In this document: positions 1 to 6,974 of the stretch, piece by piece
Layout of the letters: each line of letters opens with the position of its first letter
Numbering within the stretch: position 1 is the stretch's first letter
Assembly: GCA_046347945.1 (NCBI GenBank)
Contig: JAXMFB010000014.1
Location: 1-64,000, forward strand
Length of the DNA stretch: 64,000 bases
Origin: Zeimonas sp046347945
Lineage (GTDB): Bacteria; Pseudomonadota; Gammaproteobacteria; Burkholderiales; Burkholderiaceae_E
Direction: 5' to 3'
Made by a program: the position numbers and the translations under genes
Notes under the pieces: generated by a model
The model's input: the letters and a program-made list of their open reading frames with translations, nothing else
Database searches by the model: none
What the model was told of the DNA's origin: nothing

Positions 1-173
1 ACCGGCGTCGCATCGCGGATCGAACCGACGAGTTCGAGGATCGCGACCAGCGGCTCGGGGGCCGGCAGGCCGCGCACGTCGATGTGGATGCCATCGGGCT
101 CGGTCCAGCGCCCGCCGGCCCCGCGCGCGCCGCCCGGCGCGCCCGGATCCGATTCCCCGCTTCGAGTCTTCAT
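1..173 (-). CDS. DUF2249 domain protein, 3' end cut by window edge
   Basis: The ATG at 171-173 opens a frame of 57 visible codons that runs off the window start. After a Gly/Arg-rich N-terminus of about 25 residues it reads IHIDVRGLPAPEPLVAILE. This resembles the start of DUF2249 domains, which have a TusA-like fold and typically show a (L/I)DVRGLxPPEPL motif. It begins 15 nt downstream of the hcrB stop on the same strand, so it probably belongs to the aromatic operon. DUF2249 proteins have no settled function; a sulfur-carrier-like role is a guess from the fold. The conserved C-terminal half cannot be seen. Confidence 0.6.
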   Translation of the reverse strand, partial: MKTRSGESDPGAPGGARGAGGRWTEPDGIHIDVRGLPAPEPLVAILELVGSIRDATP

Positions 174-188
174 CGCGCGATCCGGGGC

Positions 189-1187
189 TCAGGCAACGGG
201 CGCGTCGACCGGCTGCGTCAGCGACTGCAGCAGCCTCTGCGCCAGCACCGCGGCGACCTGCCGGCGGTAGTTCGACTGCGTGACCGTGGTGCGCATCGGG
301 CTGACCTGCTTCTGGACCAGCTTGCCCAGCGCGGCGAGCGTCTCGTCGTCGGCGATCCGGCCGACGAGCGCGTCGGTACCGGAGAGAACCAGCGGGTGCG
401 AGTTGGTGCCGGTGAGGGCCACGCGCAGCGCCCGGATCGAGCCGTCGCCGTCGAGGGCGACCGCGCAGGCAACGCCCGCCAGCGGGAAGTCCATCGCGGC
501 GCGCGCGCGCGCCTTGCGATAACCGGACGCGCGGGCATTGGCGCCTGCCGGCACCCACACGCGGGTGAGGACTTCGTCGCGCGCGATCGTCAGGTGCGCC
601 GCGCCGTCGTCGCGGTACAGGTCGGCAAGCGCGATGCGCCGCGTGGCGCGGCTCGACACCAGTTCGACCTCGGCATCCAGCACGAGCAGGGCTGGGGCCA
701 GGTCGCCGGAGAAGGCGGCGTGGCAGCGCGCGCCCTGCGGGGCGACGTGGCAGGTGTCGCCGCCGCGCTTCAGGCAGTAGTGGTTGGAGGCGCGCCACCA
801 CTCGCTCTGGTTGTAGAACACGCAGCGGGTGTCCAGGCACAGGTTGCCGCCGACGCTGGCGACGCTGCGGTGTCCCGGGCCGGCGATCGAGGCGGCGGCC
901 TGCGCGACGACAGGCCACGCGGCGCCGATCGACGCGTCGGCCGCAAGGCGCGACAGCCTGACCCCGGCACCGATCCAGGTGCCCTCCGGCGTGGACGAGA
1001 TCGCGTCGAGGCCCGACACCTGGCCGAGGTCGACCAGCACCGGCGGACGCTCGATGCCGCGACGCAGGTTCGGGATCAGGTCGGTGCCCCCGGCGATCAG
1101 CCGCGCCTGCGGGTCGCCGGCCAGCAGCGCCACCGCCTCGGCGACGCTCGCCGGCCGCTTCAGGATGAATGCGGGCATGCTGTCCAT
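189..1187 (-). CDS. hcrB: 4-hydroxybenzoyl-CoA reductase, beta subunit (FAD, extra [4Fe-4S])
   Basis: 332 aa, medium subunit of a xanthine-oxidase-family molybdoenzyme. It holds FAD (IAGGTDLIPN near residue 31, ASVGGNLCLD near 110). The decisive feature is an inserted loop with Cys122, Cys138, Cys146 and Cys155. These are the same positions recalled for the extra [4Fe-4S] cluster that sets HcrB of Thauera aromatica apart from ordinary CO or xanthine dehydrogenase FAD subunits. HcrABC removes the para-hydroxyl of 4-hydroxybenzoyl-CoA with reduced ferredoxin, giving benzoyl-CoA in anaerobic aromatic degradation. The start is placed at the ATG two bases beyond the hcrA stop; MPAF three codons later is a possible alternative. 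Confidence 0.9.
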   Translation of the reverse strand: MDSMPAFILKRPASVAEAVALLAGDPQARLIAGGTDLIPNLRRGIERPPVLVDLGQVSGLDAISSTPEGTWIGAGVRLSRLAADASIGAAWPVVAQAAASIAGPGHRSVASVGGNLCLDTRCVFYNQSEWWRASNHYCLKRGGDTCHVAPQGARCHAAFSGDLAPALLVLDAEVELVSSRATRRIALADLYRDDGAAHLTIARDEVLTRVWVPAGANARASGYRKARARAAMDFPLAGVACAVALDGDGSIRALRVALTGTNSHPLVLSGTDALVGRIADDETLAALGKLVQKQVSPMRTTVTQSNYRRQVAAVLAQRLLQSLTQPVDAPVA

Positions 1188-1189
1188 GT

Positions 1190-3607
1190 TCAGATCCGGT
1201 TCGCTTGGGACGTTGCGCTGTCGGCCGCGGCGCTGGCGGGGATGGGCCGGGCCGCGCGCAGCCGCTCCTTGCGGCGTTTTGCGTGGATCGCCTCGAGCAG
1301 TCGATCGGGCGTGATCGGAAGCTCGTCGAGACGGATGCCGATCGCGTCGTGGATCGCGTTGGCGAGCGCAGGCGGGAAGCCGTGCAGCGCGCCCTCGCTG
1401 GCCTCCTTGGCGCCGAACGGGCCGAGCGGATCGTTCGTCTCGATCAGCTTGACCTCGATCGGCGGCGAGTCGGCGATCGTCGGGATCCGGTAGTCGAGCA
1501 TGTTGGGCCGCATCGGCAGTCCCTCGTGGTACTGGTTCTCCTCCGACATCGCCTGGCCCATGCCCATCCAGACGGCGCCCTGCACCTGCCCCTCGACCGC
1601 CAGCGGATTGATCGCGCGGCCGCAATCGTGCGCGACCCAGACGCGCTCGACGTTGACCACGCCGGTGTCCTCGTCGACCGAGACCTCGACGACCTGCGCC
1701 GCATACGAGAAGCCGGCCGAGGAGCCGACCGCCGCACCCCGGAACTTGCCGCCCTGCGTCTCGGGCGGGGTCGACCAGGCGCCCTTGATCGTCAGCGTTC
1801 CGCTGTCGGCCAGCGCCGCCTCGACCACCTGCGCGAACCCGAGCACGCGATCGGTACCCGCGATCCGGCAGTGCTCGCCTTCCCATTCGATGTCGTCGAC
1901 GCTGACCTCGAGGCGCTTCGCGGCCGCTTCCATCAGCGTGCGCTTCATCGCCTGCGCGGCACGCAGCGCCGCGTTGCCGACCATGAACGACACGCGCGAC
2001 GAGTACGAGCCGTTGTCCTTCGGCGTGAGCGCGCTGTCGGTGGCGACGACGCGCACGCGCGCCAGCGGCAGCGCCAGCACCTCGGCGACGATCTGCGTGA
2101 GCAGCGTGGACGACCCCTGGCCGATGTCGGAGGCGCCGGTGAGGATCGTGATGCCGCCGTCGAAGTCGAGCTTCAGGTTGATCACCGCGTGCGGCTCGCC
2201 GCTCCAGTGCACCGGCTTGGCAGACCCCGACACGTAGTGCGAGCAGGCCATGCCCAGGCCGCGCCCGCGCGGCAGCTTGCCGTGCCGCTCCTTCCAGCCC
2301 GAGGCCTGCTCGACCCAGTCGAGGCACTGCGGGATGCCGTACGAATTGACCTGCAGGTCGTTCAGGGTCCGGTAGGGGGGGGTGATCAGGTTGGCGCGCC
2401 GCACCGCGAAGGGGTCGAGGCCGAGTTCCTCGGCCATCCGGTCGAGCAGGGTCTCGAATGCGTGGCGCGCGTCGACCGCGCCGTGCCCGCGCATGGCCCC
2501 GCATGGCGGCGTATTGGTGTAGATGCGGTATCCGCGGTACTTCGCGGCGCCCATGCGGTAGATCGCGTGCAGCAGCGCGCCCGCGTACAGGATCGTGACC
2601 AGGCCGTAGCCGCCGTACGCGCCGCCGCGCTGGACGATGTCGCAGTCGACGGCGGTGATCTCGCCGGTCTTCTTCAGGCCGATCCTGAGGCGAATGTCGG
2701 TTTCGGGCCGGCCGCGGTGCGTGAGGAAGCTGTCCTCGCGCGACTGCTCGATGCGCACCGTGCCGCCGGCGGCGCGCGCGAGCGCCGCGGTCACCATCTC
2801 GAAGTTCAGCGGCTCGACGCGGTGGCCGAAGCCGCCGCCGACGAAGGGCTTGACCACGCGGATACGCGAGCTGTCCATGCCCAGGCACTGCGCGAGCGTC
2901 AGGTGCAGGTAGTAGGGCACCTGCGTGACCGAGTGGGTGGTCAGGCGGTCGCGCTCGGGCTCGTAGGCGGCAACCGCCGCGTTGAGCTCGATCTGGCCGT
3001 GCGAGACCTCGGCGTAGTGGAACGTGTGCTCGCGCACGAGGTCGGCCGCGGCAAAGCCCGCGTCGACGTCGCCGAAGGCGTGGTCGACCTCGCGCTCGAC
3101 GTTGCCGGCCTTCTTCTCGTGCAGCAGCGTCGCGCCGGGCGCGCGGGCGTCGGCAGCGCTGAAGTACGCCGGAAGCGGCTCGATGTCGCGCACGATCGCC
3201 GCCAGCGCAGCCTCGGCGGTGGCGTCGTCGATCGCCGCCACCGCAACGACCGGTTCGCCGCGGTAGCGAACCTTGCCGCGCGCGAGCGGCCATTCGTTCT
3301 GCGCGATCGGGATCACGCCGTAGGGCGCAGCGAAATCCTCTCCGGTGACGACGGCGCGCACGCCGGGCATCGCGCGCGCCCTGGTGGTGTCGATTCCGCG
3401 GATCACGCCGTGGGCGACCGGGCTGCGCAGGATCTTGCCCACCAGCGTCTCGCCGAACGGAATGTCGGCGGTATAGCGCGCGCGTCCGGTCACCTTCTCG
3501 ACGCCGTCGATCAGCGGGGTGCGCTGGCCGACCGGATGCTCGCCGCGCCCTGCGCCGCGAAGCTCGGCCGACGAGGCGCCGGCGTCCAGGGTTGCGGTCG
3601 GATTCAT
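1190..3607 (-). CDS. hcrA: 4-hydroxybenzoyl-CoA reductase, alpha subunit (molybdopterin)
   Basis: 805 aa, large Mo-binding subunit of the xanthine-oxidase family. It opens with the a/b hammerhead region (VGQRTPLIDGVEKVTGRARY near residue 26), followed by the glycine-rich Mo-cofactor motif GGGFGHRVEPLNFE. Near the C-terminus is GAKEASEGALHG, where the family's active-site glutamate lies. Its partners hcrB and hcrC lie on either side, and the HcrB partner carries the diagnostic [4Fe-4S] loop, so 4-hydroxybenzoyl-CoA is a better substrate assignment than xanthine or an aldehyde. It acts in the cytoplasm as part of an (alpha-beta-gamma)2 complex. No frameshift or missing motif was seen. It starts 4 nt after the hcrC stop, so the three subunits are likely translated together. 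Confidence 0.9.
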   Translation of the reverse strand: MNPTATLDAGASSAELRGAGRGEHPVGQRTPLIDGVEKVTGRARYTADIPFGETLVGKILRSPVAHGVIRGIDTTRARAMPGVRAVVTGEDFAAPYGVIPIAQNEWPLARGKVRYRGEPVVAVAAIDDATAEAALAAIVRDIEPLPAYFSAADARAPGATLLHEKKAGNVEREVDHAFGDVDAGFAAADLVREHTFHYAEVSHGQIELNAAVAAYEPERDRLTTHSVTQVPYYLHLTLAQCLGMDSSRIRVVKPFVGGGFGHRVEPLNFEMVTAALARAAGGTVRIEQSREDSFLTHRGRPETDIRLRIGLKKTGEITAVDCDIVQRGGAYGGYGLVTILYAGALLHAIYRMGAAKYRGYRIYTNTPPCGAMRGHGAVDARHAFETLLDRMAEELGLDPFAVRRANLITPPYRTLNDLQVNSYGIPQCLDWVEQASGWKERHGKLPRGRGLGMACSHYVSGSAKPVHWSGEPHAVINLKLDFDGGITILTGASDIGQGSSTLLTQIVAEVLALPLARVRVVATDSALTPKDNGSYSSRVSFMVGNAALRAAQAMKRTLMEAAAKRLEVSVDDIEWEGEHCRIAGTDRVLGFAQVVEAALADSGTLTIKGAWSTPPETQGGKFRGAAVGSSAGFSYAAQVVEVSVDEDTGVVNVERVWVAHDCGRAINPLAVEGQVQGAVWMGMGQAMSEENQYHEGLPMRPNMLDYRIPTIADSPPIEVKLIETNDPLGPFGAKEASEGALHGFPPALANAIHDAIGIRLDELPITPDRLLEAIHAKRRKERLRAARPIPASAAADSATSQANRI

Positions 3608-3611
3608 GGTC

Positions 3612-4076
3612 TCACTCCCCTGCGGCGGCTTTCACCGATTCGATGATCTTGACGTAACCGGTGCAGCGGCACAGGTTGCCCGACAGGGCGTCGCGGATTT
3701 CGCCATCGCCCGGATTGGGGTTGCGGCGCAGCAGCGCCTCCGAGGCCATGATCATCCCCGGCGTGCAAAAGCCGCACTGCGTGCCCAGGTTCTCGTGGAA
3801 CGCCTGCTGAAGCCGGCTCATGCGGCCCCCCGCAGAGAGGCTCTCGATCGTCTCGACGTGCCTGCCCTCGCAGCTCGCGGCCAGCGTGATGCAGGCGAGC
3901 CTCGTCTCGCCGTCGACCAGCACCGTGCAGGCGCCGCATTCGCCGCCGTCGCACCCCTGCTTGGTGCCCGTCAGGCCGACCGTGTCGCGCAGGTAGTCGA
4001 TCAGCAGCGCGTGGTCGGCGACCGCGTCCTCGCGGGTGCGCCCGTTTACCGTCAATGCCAGCAGTCGCTTTGCCAT
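3612..4076 (-). CDS. hcrC: 4-hydroxybenzoyl-CoA reductase, gamma subunit (2x [2Fe-2S])
   Basis: 154 aa, the electron-transfer subunit. The N-terminal plant-ferredoxin domain has Cys42, Cys47, Cys50 and Cys62. The C-terminal four-helix domain has Cys101, Cys104, Cys136 and Cys138 (CGFC and CRC motifs), the family pattern for two [2Fe-2S] clusters. The start MAKRLLALTV is chosen because homologues begin just before the VNG strand; the reading frame stays open upstream, but that extension overlaps the ligase gene and has no family resemblance. The gene begins 5 nt after the aryl-CoA ligase stop. Confidence 0.9.
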   Translation of the reverse strand: MAKRLLALTVNGRTREDAVADHALLIDYLRDTVGLTGTKQGCDGGECGACTVLVDGETRLACITLAASCEGRHVETIESLSAGGRMSRLQQAFHENLGTQCGFCTPGMIMASEALLRRNPNPGDGEIRDALSGNLCRCTGYVKIIESVKAAAGE

Positions 4077-4080
4077 GATG

Positions 4081-5433
4081 TCAGGCTCCTTTGGGTCGCA
4101 GGTCGCGCACCCGCACCGCCTTGCCCTGCGAGCGGGGGATCTCGCCCGGGCGCTTGACCACGACGTCGGTGGTGATGCCGAGCAGCGACTTGATCTGGTG
4201 CGCCACCTGCCGCGCGATGCGCTCGTAGTCGCCGGCATCGACGCCGGGCTGCGCCTCGGTCTCCACCGTCACGTGGTCGAGGCTACCGTGGCGCTCGACG
4301 ACGAGCTGGTAGTGCGGGGCGATGTTCTGCAGGCCGACCAGCACCGCTTCGACCTGCGACGGATAGACGTTGACGCCGCGGATGATCAGCATGTCGTCGT
4401 TGCGGCCGGTGACGCGCAGGATCCGCAGGTGCGTGCGCCCGCACTCGCACGGCGCAGTCGTGATCCGCGTGATGTCGCGCGTACGGTAGCGCAGCATCGG
4501 CAGCGCTTCCTTGGTGAGAGTGGTGATCGCCAGTTCACCGGCCTCGCCCTCGGGCATGCGGCGCCCGGTGTCGGGATCGATCACTTCGAACAGGAAGTGG
4601 TCCTCCCAGCCGTGCAGGCCGGCGTGGTGCTCGCATTCGCAGGCCACGCCCGGACCCATGATCTCGGACAGCCCGTAGATGTCGACCGCGCGGATGCCCA
4701 GGCGCGCCTGGATCTCGCGGCGCATCGCGTCGCTCCAGGGCTCGGCGCCGAACATGCCGACCGCGAGCGCCGAGTCCTTGGCGAGGTCGACGCCTTGCTG
4801 CTCGGCCAGCTCGGCGATCGCCAGCGCGTACGACGGCGTCGAGCACAGTACGCGCGCCTTGAAGTCCATGATCAGCGACACCTGCCGCTCGGTGGAGCCG
4901 CCCGACATCGGCACCACGACGCCGCCGAGGCGCTCGGCGCCATAGTGCGCGCCCAGCCCGCCGGTGAACAGCCCGTAGCCGTACGCGTTGTGGACCACGT
5001 CGCCGCGCCGGGCGCCGCCCGAGTACAGCGAGCGCGCCATCAGGTCGGCCCAGTTGTCGAGGTCGCCCTGCGTGTAGCCGACGACCGTCGGCTTGCCGGT
5101 CGTTCCCGAGGACGCGTGCAGCCGCGCGAGCTCGCCGAGCGGCCGCGCGAACATGCCGAACGGATAGTGGTCGCGCAGGTCGGTCTTCAGCGTGAACGGC
5201 AGCCGCTGCACGTCGTCGACCGAGCCGATGTCCTCGGGCCTCACCCCCGCCGCGTCCAGGCGCGAACGGTGCAGCGGCACGTTCTCCCAGGCGTTCCTGA
5301 CCGTGTCGCGCAGCCGGGCGAGTTGCAGCGCCTGGAGCTGCTCGCGCGGCATCGTCTCCAGCGCGGCGTGCAGGTAGCGCCCGTTGGTGGCCGTCGCAGC
5401 CGAGCCCGGTCTGGTCGAAGTGTTCGTGTTCAT
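4081..5433 (-). CDS. PaaK-type aryl-CoA ligase (phenylacetate-/hydroxyphenylacetate-CoA ligase)
   Basis: 450 aa, AMP-forming ligase of the phenylacetate-CoA ligase family. The P-loop-like motif ASSGTTGKPT lies near residues 107-116. YGLSEIMGPG, LRYRTRDIT and the C-terminal GRNDDMLIIRGVNVYPSQ segment follow, and the catalytic lysine motif SQGKAVRVRD sits at the C-terminus. The length matches the family (430-450 aa). It would activate an arylacetate with ATP and CoA in the cytoplasm. Its position between padD and hcrC points to phenylacetate or 4-hydroxyphenylacetate as substrate; in Thauera and Aromatoleum a ligase of this type (PadJ) accompanies padBCD. Sequence alone does not separate phenyl- from hydroxyphenylacetate, or from a benzoate-type substrate. 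The start MNTNTS is preceded by a GAGGAGAAG ribosome binding site. Confidence 0.85.
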   Translation of the reverse strand: MNTNTSTRPGSAATATNGRYLHAALETMPREQLQALQLARLRDTVRNAWENVPLHRSRLDAAGVRPEDIGSVDDVQRLPFTLKTDLRDHYPFGMFARPLGELARLHASSGTTGKPTVVGYTQGDLDNWADLMARSLYSGGARRGDVVHNAYGYGLFTGGLGAHYGAERLGGVVVPMSGGSTERQVSLIMDFKARVLCSTPSYALAIAELAEQQGVDLAKDSALAVGMFGAEPWSDAMRREIQARLGIRAVDIYGLSEIMGPGVACECEHHAGLHGWEDHFLFEVIDPDTGRRMPEGEAGELAITTLTKEALPMLRYRTRDITRITTAPCECGRTHLRILRVTGRNDDMLIIRGVNVYPSQVEAVLVGLQNIAPHYQLVVERHGSLDHVTVETEAQPGVDAGDYERIARQVAHQIKSLLGITTDVVVKRPGEIPRSQGKAVRVRDLRPKGA

Positions 5434-5465
5434 GTCTTCTCCTCGTATTCGCGTGGACGCCGTCG

Positions 5466-6309
5466 TCATGGACGCGCGCCCCGCACCGGCAGCTTCGCCA
5501 GCGCGAAGCCCTGGTTGAAGGCGGCCCGCGTGACCAGCGTGTACTTGAGCCAGGCGCCCGAGCCGGCGGCCAGGATGCCCGCCAGAGCCGCGAGCACCGC
5601 GGCGCCCGCTCCGCCGACCAGCCCGATGCCGGCCGGGGCGACGAGCGCCAGCGCGAGCCAGGTGCCGATCGTCTCCAGCGTCCCGCCTGCGCGATCGAGC
5701 GCGGACAGCGCGCGCGGCGCGGCGGTCGGCGCGAGGCGGCGGCGATACGCCAGCCAGGCCAGCCAGCGCGCGGCCAGCAGCGCGCCGAAGAGGGCCATCA
5801 GCGCCTGGCTCGCTTCGCCGTGCAGCGGATGCGCGAACAGGAACAGCCCGCCGCCTTCGGCCAGGCCGGTCGCGACGATCAGCGGCACCACGAGCGGCTC
5901 GCGCCAGGCCGGGATGCCGCGGGCGGCCCGCAGGATGCGCCCCTGGCAATACACGAACGCGAGCGCGAGCAGCGCGGCGACCCAGATCGCGCCGGAGAGG
6001 CCGGCCGCGGCGGCCAGCCCGGTCGGGAAGAGCAGGGCGGCGACGAAGCCCTCCGGGTCATCCACGACGTGCGCGGATTGAAGAAGACGTGAAGCGCGCG
6101 CATCGGCCGGCCGATCTCGAGCCAGACGCACAGCAGGCCGAGGCCGACCAGCGCGAGCGCTGCCAGCACCAGCAGCGTGGCGGCGGCGCCGCGCGCGCCG
6201 ACAGCGCGGTGAACACCAGCAGCCCGCTGCCGGCGCCGCCGCAGATGAAATTGCCTGCGGCGCGCCAGTCCCAGTGCGCCTGCTGCCAGGGGTTCGGACC
6301 GTAGCTCAT
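5466..6309 (-). pseudogene. padD: PadD-like membrane subunit of phenylacetyl-CoA:acceptor oxidoreductase, two apparent frameshifts
   Basis: Three frames must be joined to give one NrfD/PadD-like membrane protein of about 281 aa. The first starts at the ATG at 6309 (MSYGPNPWQQAHWDW) and runs to about 6195. The second (LAALALVGLGLLCVWLEIGR) runs from about 6195 to about 6055. The third (EGFVAALLFPTGLAA) continues to the stop at 5466. Each junction needs one extra base, near 6191-6201 in an alternating GC tract and near 6050-6057 in CCTCCGGG. The joined protein is strongly hydrophobic with several membrane segments, as expected for the quinone-reactive anchor of PadBC. The ATG overlaps the padC stop by 4 nt. 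Because both losses sit in GC-rich runs and every other operon gene is intact, a base-calling error is quite possible. Confidence 0.7.
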
Positions 6310-6974
6310 GTCTGCGATTCCGTCATGGTCGGCCCCTTGTCCCACAGGTAGTAGAAGCCGGGGCCGGTGCCGAGTTCCTCGTGCATGCGGAAGTGCTGGT
6401 TCTCGGCAAGCAGCTGCGACACGTTGCTGGCCGGGTCGTCGAGGTCGCCGAACGCGAGCGCCTTCGCGATGCACGCATTCACGCAGGCCGGCGTCGCCTC
6501 CGGGTCGACGCCTGGCGTCTGGCCCTTCTCGAGGCCCGCGTCGATCCGCTCGACGCAGAACGTGCACTTCGTGGCCACGCCGAGGCGGGCGTCGTCGCGC
6601 CGCTTGGCCTCGTTGTCGGTGGGCGTTCCATAGGCGAAGGTCGGCCGCTGGGTCTTGTAGCGGGCCTGGTAGGGGCAGGCGACCGCGCAGTACGCGCAGC
6701 CGATGCACAGGTCGTAGTCGATCGTGACGATGCCGTCGGCGCGCTTCCTGGTTGCGGTGGTCGGGCACACCTCCATGCACGGCGGGTCGTCGCAGTGCTG
6801 GCAACCGGTCGGCACGAAGGCGCGCTGCACGTTCGGGTACTCGCCGAACTCCATGTCGAGCACGCGGCGCCACTGAACGCCCGGCGGCGTCGCGTTCGCG
6901 TGCTTGCACGACGCGGTGCAGGTCTGGCAGCCGACGCAGCGCCGCAGGTCGGCGATCATCGCCCAGCGCGTCAT
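6306..6974 (-). CDS. padC: PadC-like iron-sulfur subunit (four [4Fe-4S])
   Basis: 222 aa, a NrfC/DmsB-type electron-transfer subunit. Four cysteine clusters are visible in order: CVGCQTCTASCKHAN near residue 14, CQHCDDPPCMEVCP near 58, CIGCAYCAVACPYQ near 91, and CTFC followed by CVNAC. It would pass electrons from the molybdopterin subunit PadB to the membrane anchor PadD and the quinone pool. There is no signal peptide, so the complex should face the cytoplasm, as known for phenylacetyl-CoA:acceptor oxidoreductase. Stops and starts overlap by 4 nt with both neighbours (padB upstream, padD downstream). Confidence 0.8.
   Translation of the reverse strand: MTRWAMIADLRRCVGCQTCTASCKHANATPPGVQWRRVLDMEFGEYPNVQRAFVPTGCQHCDDPPCMEVCPTTATRKRADGIVTIDYDLCIGCAYCAVACPYQARYKTQRPTFAYGTPTDNEAKRRDDARLGVATKCTFCVERIDAGLEKGQTPGVDPEATPACVNACIAKALAFGDLDDPASNVSQLLAENQHFRMHEELGTGPGFYYLWDKGPTMTESQT

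Noticed and set aside
1169..3646. Long open frame on the plus strand opposite hcrA (over 800 codons)
   Set aside because: It is antisense to a well-matched hcrA, has low-complexity Arg/Ala/Val composition and no domain; such frames are common in GC-rich DNA.
3612..4238. Longer HcrC beginning at 4238
   Set aside because: The extra 54 residues overlap the ligase gene, are Arg/Ser-rich and have no ferredoxin-family similarity; MAKRLLALTV at 4076 fits homologues.
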